Positions 52,310 through 60,478 of a stretch of 64,000 nucleotides of DNA are shown one piece after another. The stretch covers positions 186,001-250,000 of the forward strand of contig NZ_JAPEMT010000006.1 in NCBI RefSeq assembly GCF_026342435.1, read 5' to 3'. The translations under genes were made by a program, and so were the position numbers. Position 1 is the first letter of the stretch; each line of letters opens with the position of its first letter. The notes beneath the pieces are model-generated. The model saw only the letters and a list, made by a program, of their open reading frames with translations. It searched no databases and was not told the origin of the DNA. This DNA comes from Streptomyces sp. NBC_00237. GTDB lineage: Bacteria; Actinomycetota; Actinomycetes; Streptomycetales; Streptomycetaceae.

Positions 52310-53155
52310 GTGGGATCTCTGCGTAATCCAGTCGGGCCGCTCCCCTCCTCCATTTACTGGCGACGGAGGGCCGTCGGGCTGTCCTTGCTGGCGCTGGTGG
52401 TGGTGCTGGTGCTCTGGATCGTGCTCTCCGGTGGGGGAGACGACGACAAGAACGGCACGGGGAAGGGCGGGCCTTCGCCCGCCGCCTCCATCACTCCGGG
52501 ACCTTCGTCCACGGGGCCCGTGGTGCCGGGAGAGCCTGGTGGGCGGGATGAGCCTGGGGAGGGCAACGGGGGGAGTACGGGGTCCGGTTCTGGGTCCGGG
52601 GCCGGGGCTGGGTCCGGCTCGGGTTCTGGTTCTGGGTCCGGTTCTGGGTCCGGTTCTGGAGGTACGGATTCGGGTGGGGCCGGTGGTGGTGATGCGGCCG
52701 GTGGCGCCGGTGCCGGTGGCGCCGGTGGGACGGGGCAGCAGGTCCCGGTGAATTCCGCCCTGCCGAACTGTGCGGCGGGGACTGTGGAGTTGACACTCAG
52801 CGCGCTCAAGGTGCAGGTGCCGGTCGATGACCCGGCGAAGTTCGTGGTGACCGCGAAGAACAGTTCGGCCGTGGCCTGCAAGGTGGACCTGGGGCCGGAG
52901 GCGGCCGTGGTGACCGTCAAGAACGACGCGAGCGAGAAGGTCTGGTCGTCGAAGGACTGCGTCAAGGGGGCGCGGAACCTGTTCTTCCAGGTTCCGGCGA
53001 AGGGGCAGGTGGCGCGGGTGGTGTCCTGGGACCGCAAGCCCAGTGATGCGGCGAAGTGTGAGGCTCCGGTGGGGGGTTCTGTGGCGCCTGGGACGTATGT
53101 GGTGGAACTGGCCGGAGCCAAGTTCCCCGCCTCCATCTCCCTCCAAAAAGACTGA
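52310..53155 (+). CDS. Membrane-anchored protein with Gly/Ser linker and exported domain
   Basis: 281 aa: short basic start, one membrane helix at about 20-40 (AVGLSLLALVVVLVLWIVLS), then a long low-complexity segment 45-150 rich in Gly/Ser (GSGSGSGSGSG), then an exported domain 155-281 (NCAAGTVELTLSALKVQVPV, four Cys) resembling an immunoglobulin-like fold. TAGAGT lies seven bases before GTG 52310, suggesting a leaderless mRNA. Function unknown; conserved beside these genes in Streptomyces. Confidence 0.8.
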   Translation: MGSLRNPVGPLPSSIYWRRRAVGLSLLALVVVLVLWIVLSGGGDDDKNGTGKGGPSPAASITPGPSSTGPVVPGEPGGRDEPGEGNGGSTGSGSGSGAGAGSGSGSGSGSGSGSGSGGTDSGGAGGGDAAGGAGAGGAGGTGQQVPVNSALPNCAAGTVELTLSALKVQVPVDDPAKFVVTAKNSSAVACKVDLGPEAAVVTVKNDASEKVWSSKDCVKGARNLFFQVPAKGQVARVVSWDRKPSDAAKCEAPVGGSVAPGTYVVELAGAKFPASISLQKD

Positions 53156-53616
53156 CCCCCTGCACACCGGCCCCTTTGGACGGCGAGCCAGCCTCCTCCA
53201 CTTGCCCAGCCCCCTTGGGCTCCGCCCCTCCGCTTCCGCCTAGCCCCCTTGGGCGGCGGGCCCAGCCCCCTCCGCTTCCCTAGCCTCCTTGGGCGGCGGG
53301 GCCGCCCCCCGGGGGGCGGAACGGGCGGGCAAGGGGGCGGCCCCTCTCGCTCCGGGCCTACCCCGGTGCCGCCCGCTGTTACCTCCGCTTATGGGTGCGC
53401 CGCGCCCGGGTGCGCCTGCGGCGGGCCGCCCCAGACCACCCCTTCACCTAAACTCGCGAGGCTTGGGGGTTGGGATGTGCGGGTGCGTGGGGGCTGGGCG
53501 CGCAGTTCCCCGCGCCCCTAAAGGGGCGCCCCCCCAGACCCAGCGGAGCAGGGAGCGTACGCGTGGCGGAGCCGCACAGTGGCACAGTCCCGCGCCCCCA
53601 AAAGGGGCGCGTCCCG
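53156..53616. repeat. Intergenic dispersed repeat, copy B (about 53284-53616)
   Basis: No gene is supported here. The stretch matches copy A over about 330 bases in the same module order, with scattered substitutions and short gaps. Tandem variants of CCCCCTTGGGCGGCGGGCCC occur just before it (53210-53280). GCGCCCCTAAAGGGGCGC and GCGCCCCCAAAAGGGGCGC at about 53513 and 53591 can form hairpins, useful as terminators for the convergent genes on each side. Confidence 0.78.
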
Positions 53617-54117
53617 TTATACGTATCGCTCCAGGATGGAGGACTCCGCGAGGCGCGAGAGGCCCTCGCGGACGGAGCGGGCGCGGGCCTCGCCCACGCC
53701 GTCGACCGTCTGGAGATCGTCCACGCTCGCGGCGAGCAGCTTCTGGAGGCCGCCGAAGTGTTCCACCAGGCGCTCGATGATCGCGCCCGGGAGGCGCGGC
53801 ACCTTGGCGAGGAGGCGGTAGCCGCGCGGGGACACCGCCGAGTCCAGGGTCTCCGGGGAGCCGCTGTAGCCCAAGGCGCGCGCCACGATGGGGAGTTCCA
53901 GGAGCTCACTGTGGGAGAGGGCGTCGAGTTCGGTGAGGGCTTCCGCCACCGTGCGGGAGCGTTTCGCCGTCGGCTCGGGGACGTAGTCGCGTACGACCAG
54001 TTCGCGTTCCGGCTCGACGCCCGCGATCAGCTCGTCGAGCTGGAGGGAGAGGAGGCGGCCGTCGGTGCCCAATTCCACTACGTACTCGGCGATTTCGGTC
54101 GCGATCCGGCGGACCAT
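53617..54117 (-). CDS. disA: Split DisA, C-terminal half (spine and helix-hairpin-helix)
   Basis: 166 aa beginning MVRRIATEIAEYVVELGTDG. This is the second half of DisA: the rest of the helical spine (LQLDELIAGVEPERELVVRD) and the C-terminal helix-hairpin-helix DNA-binding domain (VDDLQTVDGVGEARARSVRE), complete to the usual end LAESSILERYV. It lies in the same frame as the N-terminal half, parted only by TAA at 54118-54120, and its ATG touches that stop. It could be made by reinitiation. Alone it has no cyclase residues but could bind branched DNA. Confidence 0.85.
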   Translation of the reverse strand: MVRRIATEIAEYVVELGTDGRLLSLQLDELIAGVEPERELVVRDYVPEPTAKRSRTVAEALTELDALSHSELLELPIVARALGYSGSPETLDSAVSPRGYRLLAKVPRLPGAIIERLVEHFGGLQKLLAASVDDLQTVDGVGEARARSVREGLSRLAESSILERYV

Positions 54118-54756
54118 TTAGAGGCGCTGGGCGACCGCCGTGACATCGCGGACCGTGACGAGGTCTTCGATCTCCAGGGCGGAGAGGGTGCCCGCGACCT
54201 CGTCCAGGCGGAGTTTGTAGCGTTCGAGGGTGGCGAGGGCCTGGTTCGCGCGGGAGAGGATCGCGGCGGACTCCTCCAGGACGCGGCGTTCGCCGTTCAC
54301 GTACAGGGCGATCAGGCGCATGGACTGCGAGACCGAGACCACCGGGAAGTGGCACTGCTTGGACACGCGGTCCGCGGTGCGGTGGCGGGTGCCCGTCTCC
54401 TCGGTGTGGATCGAGGCGTCGGGGACGAGCTGGACGCCCGCGCGCAGGATCTTGGTGATGTCCTTGTCGAGGATGAGCGCCCCGTCGAGCTTGCAGAGCT
54501 CGCGCAGGCGGGTCGCCGTGAACTCGACGTCCAGGACGAAGCCGCCGGTGCACATCGACTCGACGGTCTTGTCCATGCCGAGCACGATCAGACCGCCGGT
54601 GTTGCCGCGCAGGATGCGCTCCAGGCCGTCGCGGAGGGCCATGCCGGGGGCGACGGCGCTCAGCGAGGCGCGGATCTGGGCCTCGTTGCCAGAGCCGGAG
54701 TTGCTGGAGCCTCCGCCGGACTTTCCGGGTGATGAGGCCCGGTCGTTGGCTGCCAC
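54118..54756 (-). CDS. disA: Split DisA, N-terminal half with diadenylate cyclase domain
   Basis: 212 aa ending ...RDVTAVAQRL at an in-frame TAA. It contains the whole DAC domain that makes c-di-AMP from two ATP: active-site DGA at 91-93 (CKLDGALIL) and RHR at 124-126 (GTRHRTAD). It stops inside the first helical spine. Normal Streptomyces DisA reads RLEMVRR through this point; here the Glu codon is TAA. GTG 54756 follows GGAGGAG. Directly downstream of radA on the same strand, the usual neighbourhood. The cyclase may remain active, but octamer assembly and DNA control are uncertain. Confidence 0.88.
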   Translation of the reverse strand: MAANDRASSPGKSGGGSSNSGSGNEAQIRASLSAVAPGMALRDGLERILRGNTGGLIVLGMDKTVESMCTGGFVLDVEFTATRLRELCKLDGALILDKDITKILRAGVQLVPDASIHTEETGTRHRTADRVSKQCHFPVVSVSQSMRLIALYVNGERRVLEESAAILSRANQALATLERYKLRLDEVAGTLSALEIEDLVTVRDVTAVAQRL

Positions 54757-54858
54757 TGCACTCCTCCGGATACGGGGGTCACGGGTCGGGGCCGCCCCTG
54801 GCAGGGGCGGTCAACTTCGCCTCGCGTACGCGGTGGAAGGGCGAGACCAGGGCAAAGT

Positions 54859-56271
54859 CTACCGGCGCTCCTCCTCGCTCCGTGGGGCCTGTGCGCGAGA
54901 CCGGCGCGGAAGGGCGAGGAGAGCGTCTCCCATGTCCGCCACTTCCGTCACCTTCATTCCGGCCGGGACCCTGCCCGGATCGCCCGGGACCAGGGCATGT
55001 GTGAAGCCCAGACGGTGTGCTTCGGCCAGTCGGCGCTGGACTCCCGTGACCCGTCGGATCTCTCCGGCGAGCCCCACTTCGCCGATCGCGACGAGGTTCT
55101 TGGGGAGCGGGGTGTCGCTCGCGGCGGAGGCGAGCGCGAGGGCGACGGCCAGGTCGGAGGCCGGTTCGGAGAGCTTCACGCCGCCGACCGTCGCGCAGTA
55201 GATGTCGCGCTTGCCGAGCGCGCTGATCTTCCCGCGCTGTTCGAGCACCGCCAGCATCATCGAGACCCGGGAGGTCTCCAGGCCGGAGGTGGTGCGGCGG
55301 GGGGAGGGGATCTGGGAGTCGACGGTCAGGGCCTGGACCTCGGCGACCAGGGGGCGGCGGCCCTCCAGGGTGACGGTCAGGCAGGTACCGGGGACGGCGA
55401 CGTCGCGGCGGGTGAGGAAGAGGCCGGAGGGGTCGGTGAGGCCGGTGATTCCCTCGTCGTGGAGTTCGAAGCAGCCGACCTCGTCGGTGGCTCCGTAGCG
55501 GTTCTTGACGCCCCGGACCAGGCGGAGGCGCGCGTGGCGGTCGCCCTCGAAGGACAGGACGACGTCCACGAGGTGTTCGAGGAGGCGGGGGCCCGCGATG
55601 TTGCCGTCCTTGGTGACGTGGCCGACCAGCAGGGTCGCCATGCCGCGCTCCTTGGAGGCCCGGATGAGCGCCGCCGTCACCTCCCTGATCTGGGCCATGC
55701 CGCCGGGGGCGCCGTCGAGCTCGGCGGAGGCGACGGTCTGCACGGAGTCGAGGATCAGGAGGGTGGGCTTGACCGCGTCCAGGTGGCCGAGGACGGCGGC
55801 GAGGTCGGTCTCGGCGGCCAGGTAGAGGTGGTCGCTGAGCGCTTTGATCCGGTCGGCGCGCAGCCGGACCTGGCTCGCCGACTCCTCGGCCGTGACGTAC
55901 AGCGTGCGGTGCTCCTCGTCGGCGGCCTTCGCGGCGACGTCCAGCAGCAGCGTCGACTTGCCGACGCCCGGCTCGCCCGCGACGAGGACCACGGCACCGG
56001 GTACGAGACCGCCGCCCAGCACCCGGTCCAGCTCGGGCACGCCGGTGGGGCGGGCGGTGGCGGTGCGGACGTCCACCTCTGCGATGGGGAGCGCGGCGCT
56101 GGAGACCCGGCCCGCGGCGGTCGTGCGGACCGAGGGCGCGCCGCCGTACTCCTCGACCGTCCCCCATGCCTGGCACTCGGCGCAGCGGCCGAGCCACTTG
56201 ACGGCCGTCCAACCGCACGCGGTGCAGCGGTAGGAGGGCCTGTCCTTGGAGGATTTCGTACGGGCAGCCAT
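54859..56271 (-). CDS. radA: DNA repair protein RadA
   Basis: 470 aa RecA-like ATPase that extends D-loops in recombination. N-terminal zinc finger CTACG...CAEC (residues 16-33), Walker A GEPGVGKST near 97, the RadA motif as KNRYGATDEVG, and a C-terminal Lon-protease-like domain (LAVALALASAASDTPLPKNL, GEVGLAGEIRRV). The RadA motif has Tyr where E. coli has Phe, a conservative variation. ATG 56271. Upstream neighbour of disA. Confidence 0.95.
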   Translation of the reverse strand: MAARTKSSKDRPSYRCTACGWTAVKWLGRCAECQAWGTVEEYGGAPSVRTTAAGRVSSAALPIAEVDVRTATARPTGVPELDRVLGGGLVPGAVVLVAGEPGVGKSTLLLDVAAKAADEEHRTLYVTAEESASQVRLRADRIKALSDHLYLAAETDLAAVLGHLDAVKPTLLILDSVQTVASAELDGAPGGMAQIREVTAALIRASKERGMATLLVGHVTKDGNIAGPRLLEHLVDVVLSFEGDRHARLRLVRGVKNRYGATDEVGCFELHDEGITGLTDPSGLFLTRRDVAVPGTCLTVTLEGRRPLVAEVQALTVDSQIPSPRRTTSGLETSRVSMMLAVLEQRGKISALGKRDIYCATVGGVKLSEPASDLAVALALASAASDTPLPKNLVAIGEVGLAGEIRRVTGVQRRLAEAHRLGFTHALVPGDPGRVPAGMKVTEVADMGDALLALPRRSRAQAPRSEEERR

Positions 56272-56532
56272 GGCGTCACCGTACAGAGGGGGTCTGACAA
56301 CGCGGTGGGTGTGGTGGTCCCGCGGTGGTCGGTGGGGCGATCGTCGCCGTGGTCGCCGTGGTCGCCGTGGTCGCCGTGGTCGCGGTGGGTGAGGGCATAG
56401 GCCAGTGGTACGGGACGGAAAGGGGTGGAATGAGAGATTCCTGTCCTCTTTTGAGGGATCTGTTCACCCGTACGGATTAAAAGAGGTCGAGGGGAGCGGG
56501 GGCGCGGGGGTAGCGCCCCTACGGTCGGCCGG
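56272..56532. repeat. Divergent gap with 9-base tandem repeat
   Basis: Between radA and the BACON-domain gene, about five direct copies of GTGGTCGCC run from about 56346 to 56390, in line with a short variant at each end (GTCGCC, GTGGTCGCG). The rest carries the divergent promoters; TACGGT at 56520-56525 is the -10-like element of the rightward gene. No gene is supported. Confidence 0.75.
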
Positions 56533-58380
56533 GTGACGACCAGCAGACGGGAGCAGCACCCCGTGCATCCCAAGCACACCACCGGTATCACGGGAAGCGC
56601 CGGGAGTGCCGGGAGCACCGGGAGCGCGGGCGTGACCGGAAGCAGCACCGGCGCGCACCGGATCCATCGACGCGCTCCCCGCACCCTGGCCCAGTGCCCG
56701 CCGGGCCGGTACGAGCAGTACCTGGACGGTCTGTTCACCTACGCCCTGTCCGTGCTGCGCGACCACGACGTGGCGACAGCGGTGCTCGGCGACGTGCTGG
56801 CGCTCGCCGAGCGCAGCTTCTCGCGCACTCCCGAGGGCGAACCGGAACGCAGGGCCTGGCTGTACGCCCTCGCCCGGTGGGCCTGTCTGCGTCGGCTCGC
56901 CGACGAGAAGCGGCGCAGGCACGCCTCGTACGGCGGTCAGCAGGCGCACCGGCCGCCCTCCGCCGTACCGGAACCGGAACTGCCGGTCGAGGAGAGCGTG
57001 GCCCGCGCCAGGCACGCCGATCTGGCCCGGCTGGCCTGGCCCGAGGCGGCGGGCACCTCGCCCGAGCAGCGCGAGGCCCTGGAGCTGGCGGTACGGCACG
57101 GACTCGCCGCCCGGCAGGTCGCGGCCGTCCTCGGGCTGGACTACCCGACGGCCAGGGAACTGCTCGCCGCCGCGGCCTGTGAGGTGGAGCGGACGCGGGC
57201 GGCGCTGGCGGTGGTCGGGAGCGGGGCCTGTCCGACGGTCACCCGGCTGACGGGGGACGACCAGGTGCTGCTCAGCGCCGCCTTGCGCGGGGAGCTCGTA
57301 CGGCACGTGGACGAGTGCCCGCTGTGCAGGCGTGCCGCCGAGTGTGCGGGGGCGGGCGGACCGTGGCCGGGGACGGGTGCTTCGCCGGGGCGGCTGCCCC
57401 TGATCGAGGCCCCGCGCTCGGCCGCGTACATGGCGATGCTGCATGCGCCGAGGGTGCCGAGGGCCGGGACGCCGCGCTTCGGCCGGGACGGTTTTCCGCT
57501 CGATCCGAAGGACCGGGCGGCGCGGCGCGAGCGGCTGCGGACGCGGGCCGTGACGACGACCGTGGTGGCGACGGTGGTGGCCGCTCCGGTGCTCGCGCTG
57601 TGGGCGGCGTACCGGGCTCCCGCGACGGGGGAGGGGCACCGGGGCGCGTCCGTCACCGCGAGCGAGGCGGAGGGGGTGCCGGGGCGGGACGGTTCTCGGT
57701 ACGACGGGGTGGGCGGGGACGCGTACGAGAACGCGGGGAGCGTGCGGAGTCGGCCCGATCCCAGCCTCTCCACGGGGAGCGGGGTGCGGGACGTCGCGGT
57801 GAAGGTGCTCACGCCCGGGCGCGCGGCGGCTCCCGGGGCGGGGCGGCTGACGGTGGCGGCGGAGTCGTCGGGCGGCGCGACGGTGGTGCGGCTGAGCGCT
57901 TCGGGGGGCGGGGCGGTGGGGTGGTCGATCTGGGCCAACGCGCCGTGGCTGCACGTCAGTCGGGCGTCGGGGACGCTGGCTCCCGGGGAGTCGGTGACGG
58001 TGTACATCACGGTGGACCGGGAGCGGGAGCCGGTCGATCCGTGGACGGCGCGGGTGGGGGTTTCGCCGTGCGGGGCGGTGCTGGCGGTGAGCGGGCGGGG
58101 GACGGGGGCGTCTCCGGCGGAGCCGGGGGGCGGGGAGTCCTCGGCACCACCGACCGGGCCGCCCGCCAGTCCTCCTGCCAGTCCTCCTACGGGGCCGCCG
58201 ACGCATCCGCCGGCCTCGCCGCCCACGCATCCGCCGACGCATCCTCCGACGTCGCCGCCCGCGAGTCCGGCGCCGACGTCGCCTTCGACGCCGCTGCCGT
58301 CGGGGGAGCCGAGCCCGTCCGGACCCCCTCCGGAGCCGACGCCCGCACCCTCGGCGACCTCGGAGGCACCTGCGGGGTAG
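56533..58380 (+). CDS. Sigma-like / zinc-finger / BACON-domain membrane protein
   Basis: 615 aa with an unusual domain order. Residues 60-125 resemble ECF sigma region 2 (LFTYALSVLRDHDVATAVLG, RRAWLYALARWACLRRLADE), 175-225 resemble region 4 (SPEQREALELAVRHGLAARQ), and 258-265 is HVDECPLC, the H-x3-C-x2-C motif of zinc anti-sigma factors. A membrane helix at about 339-359 follows, then an exported BACON-type domain (WSIWANAPWLHVSRASGTLA) at about 440-525 and a Pro-rich end of 80 residues. Region 2 is degenerate. TACGGT is seven bases before GTG 56533. Possibly a self-contained membrane-bound sensor/regulator (inference). Confidence 0.8.
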   Translation: MTTSRREQHPVHPKHTTGITGSAGSAGSTGSAGVTGSSTGAHRIHRRAPRTLAQCPPGRYEQYLDGLFTYALSVLRDHDVATAVLGDVLALAERSFSRTPEGEPERRAWLYALARWACLRRLADEKRRRHASYGGQQAHRPPSAVPEPELPVEESVARARHADLARLAWPEAAGTSPEQREALELAVRHGLAARQVAAVLGLDYPTARELLAAAACEVERTRAALAVVGSGACPTVTRLTGDDQVLLSAALRGELVRHVDECPLCRRAAECAGAGGPWPGTGASPGRLPLIEAPRSAAYMAMLHAPRVPRAGTPRFGRDGFPLDPKDRAARRERLRTRAVTTTVVATVVAAPVLALWAAYRAPATGEGHRGASVTASEAEGVPGRDGSRYDGVGGDAYENAGSVRSRPDPSLSTGSGVRDVAVKVLTPGRAAAPGAGRLTVAAESSGGATVVRLSASGGGAVGWSIWANAPWLHVSRASGTLAPGESVTVYITVDREREPVDPWTARVGVSPCGAVLAVSGRGTGASPAEPGGGESSAPPTGPPASPPASPPTGPPTHPPASPPTHPPTHPPTSPPASPAPTSPSTPLPSGEPSPSGPPPEPTPAPSATSEAPAG

Positions 58381-58387
58381 CCTCCGC

Positions 58388-58490
58388 CCGCCCCCTTGGG
58401 CGGCGGGGCCGCCCCCCGGGGGCGGGACGGGCGGGCAAGGGGGCGGCCCCCTCGCTTCGGGCCCACCCCGGAGCGACCCCCGTCCAGCCC
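58388..58490. repeat. Intergenic dispersed repeat, copy C (partial)
   Basis: CTTGGGCGGCGGGGCCGCCC, GGGCGGGCAAGGGGGCGGCC and TTCGGGCCCACCCCGG match the first module of copies A and B, and begin within 10-15 bases of the BACON gene stop. The later modules are absent. Confidence 0.7.
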
Positions 58491-58536
58491 CGGTGCCGTC
58501 GCACCGTGGAAGGGGCCCCGCACGCCCCCGTACCCC

Positions 58537-59376
58537 CTACCGCTCAGGGTCCGCCGGATGCGGGGCCACCAGGGGGAGCTGCGAGGCGAGGCGCGCCTCG
58601 CACACCTCGACGAGCTTCGCGTAGCCCCCGGCGCCCATCAGCTCCGTCAGCTCCGGGCGGTACGAGACGTAGACCGGGTCGCCCGCGCCGTGGGCGGAGG
58701 TGGCGGAGGTGCACCACCAGTGCAGGTCGTGACCGCCGGGACCCCAGCCCCGCCGGTCGTACTCCCCGATCGTGACCTGGAGGATCTTCGTGTCGTCCGG
58801 CCGCTCGATCCAGTCGTACGTCCGCCGCACGGGCAGCTGCCAGCACACGTCCGGCTTCGTTTCGAGGGGCTCCTTGCCCTCGCGCAGGGCGAGGATGTGC
58901 AGGGAGCAGCCCGCGCCGCCCGCGAATCCGGGACGGTTCTGGAAGATGCAGGAACCCTCCCAGCGGCGCGTCTGGCGGTCGCCGTCCTCGTCCTGCTGGA
59001 CCCAGCCGCCGTTCGGGCCCTTCACGCCCTTCGAGGTCTGCGCGACGTCGTGGAACTGCCAGATGTCGGGGGTCAGGCGGGCCACGTGCCCCGCGACCCG
59101 CTTCTCGTCGTCGTCGTCCGAGAAGTGCGCCCCCAGCGTGCAGCAGCCGTCGTCCGCGCGCCCCAGCTTGATGCCCTGGCAGCCGCTGCCGAAGATGCAC
59201 GTCCACTTCGACGTCAGCCAGGTCAGGTCGCAGCGGAAGACCTGCTCCGCGTCCTCCGGGTCCGGGAACTCCACCCACGCGCGGGCGAAGTCCAGCCCCT
59301 GCTCGTCACTCACCACCATGTCCGCTTCGGGTCGCTTCGTGGCTTTTCCCGGCTTCGCCTTTTTCGTCTTTGGCAC
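58537..59376 (-). CDS. Cys-rich conserved protein of unknown function
   Basis: 279 aa. A short Lys-rich start (PKTKKAKPGKATKR) is followed by a domain with ten or so cysteines in a pattern suggesting metal or Fe-S binding: CDLTWLTSKWTCIFGSGCQG, then DDGCCTLGAHFSD, GSCIFQNRPGFAGGAGCSLH, KPDVCWQLP and WWCTS. I know it only as a conserved actinobacterial hypothetical protein. TACCCT lies six bases before GTG 59376 on this strand, pointing to a leaderless mRNA and deciding the start. Divergent from the Ppx/GppA gene with 54 bases between. Confidence 0.8.
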   Translation of the reverse strand: MPKTKKAKPGKATKRPEADMVVSDEQGLDFARAWVEFPDPEDAEQVFRCDLTWLTSKWTCIFGSGCQGIKLGRADDGCCTLGAHFSDDDDEKRVAGHVARLTPDIWQFHDVAQTSKGVKGPNGGWVQQDEDGDRQTRRWEGSCIFQNRPGFAGGAGCSLHILALREGKEPLETKPDVCWQLPVRRTYDWIERPDDTKILQVTIGEYDRRGWGPGGHDLHWWCTSATSAHGAGDPVYVSYRPELTELMGAGGYAKLVEVCEARLASQLPLVAPHPADPER

Positions 59377-59430
59377 GGGGCAAGGGTAGGCGCAGGAACC
59401 TGTGCGCCGCGCCGCAGTAGCGTTCCGTAC

Positions 59431-60363
59431 ATGAGACTCGGAGTCCTCGACGTCGGTTCGAACACAGTGCACCTGCTCGTGGTGGACGCCCACCGCGGCG
59501 CCCGCCCCCTCCCCGCGCACTCCTACAAGGAGGAACTGCGCCTCGCGGAGCTGCTCGACGCGGACGGAGCGGTGGCCCCGGCCGGGATAGACCGGCTGGT
59601 CAGCACCGTGCGGCAGGCCATGCAGGCCGCCGAGGACAAGGGGTGCGAGGACGTCATCGCCTTCGCCACTTCGGCCGTACGGGAGGCCAGCAACGCCGAT
59701 CACGTCCTGGCCCGGGTGCGGGAGGAGACCGGGGCCGATCTGAAGGTGCTGTCGGGCGAGGACGAGGCCCGGCTCACCTTCCTCGCCGCCCGGCGGTGGT
59801 TCGGCTGGTCGGCGGGCAAGCTGCTGCTGCTCGACATCGGGGGCGGCTCGCTGGAGATCGCGTACGGCATGGACGAGGACCCGGACACCGCCGTCAGCCT
59901 GCCGCTGGGCGCGGGACGGCTCACCGCCGCGCATCTGCCGGGGGACCCGCCGGACCCCCAGGACGTACGGGCCCTGCGTCGTCACGTACGGGCACAAATC
60001 GCCCGCACGGTGGGGGAGTTCGCCCGGTTCGGGCCGCCCGACCACGTGGTGGCGAGCTCGAAGACGTTCCGTCAGCTCGCCCGGATCGCGGGGGCGGCGC
60101 GCTCGGCCGAAGGTCTGTACGTACAACGTGAGCTGAGTCGCAGTTCGCTGGAGGAGTGGGTGCCGAAACTGGCCACCATGACCGCCGAGCAGCGCACCCA
60201 CCTCCCCGGCGTCTCCGCCGACCGGGCGCCCCAGCTCCTGGCGGGAGCGCTGGTCGCGGAGGGTGCGATGGACCTGTTCGAGGTGTCCGTCCTGGAAATC
60301 TGCCCGTGGGCGCTGCGTGAGGGCGTCATCCTGCGGCGGCTGGATCACCTGCCCTCGTCCTGA
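59431..60363 (+). CDS. Ppx/GppA-family phosphatase
   Basis: 310 aa ASKHA-fold phosphatase acting on polyphosphate ends or pppGpp. Motifs: LGVLDVGSNTVHLLVVD at 3-19, FATSAVREASNA, the catalytic-Glu segment LSGEDEARLTFLAAR, and LLDIGGGSLEIAYG. It lacks the C-terminal HD domain, as in the short actinobacterial enzymes. TAGCGT sits seven bases before ATG 59431. A Ppx paralogue elsewhere is common, so substrate cannot be assigned. Confidence 0.92.
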   Translation: MRLGVLDVGSNTVHLLVVDAHRGARPLPAHSYKEELRLAELLDADGAVAPAGIDRLVSTVRQAMQAAEDKGCEDVIAFATSAVREASNADHVLARVREETGADLKVLSGEDEARLTFLAARRWFGWSAGKLLLLDIGGGSLEIAYGMDEDPDTAVSLPLGAGRLTAAHLPGDPPDPQDVRALRRHVRAQIARTVGEFARFGPPDHVVASSKTFRQLARIAGAARSAEGLYVQRELSRSSLEEWVPKLATMTAEQRTHLPGVSADRAPQLLAGALVAEGAMDLFEVSVLEICPWALREGVILRRLDHLPSS

Positions 60364-60478
60364 GGGGGAGGGGGAGGGGGAGTGCGGGGGAGCGAGGAGG
60401 AGCGCGTGGAGGGGCGAGTGAGTGGCGAGTGAGGCCCTCTCCGCTCCCCGTCGGGAGGGGGACCGTACGCTGTGCTTC

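Noticed and set aside
52600..52680. Gly/Ser-coding repeat as a sign of horizontal transfer
   Set aside because: It is a low-complexity linker in an otherwise ordinary Streptomyces exported protein, with codon use like its neighbours.
55400..55520. RadA with Tyr instead of Phe in its KNRFG motif as a defect
   Set aside because: The change is conservative, the rest of the motif and both ATPase and Lon-like domains are intact, so this looks like normal family variation.
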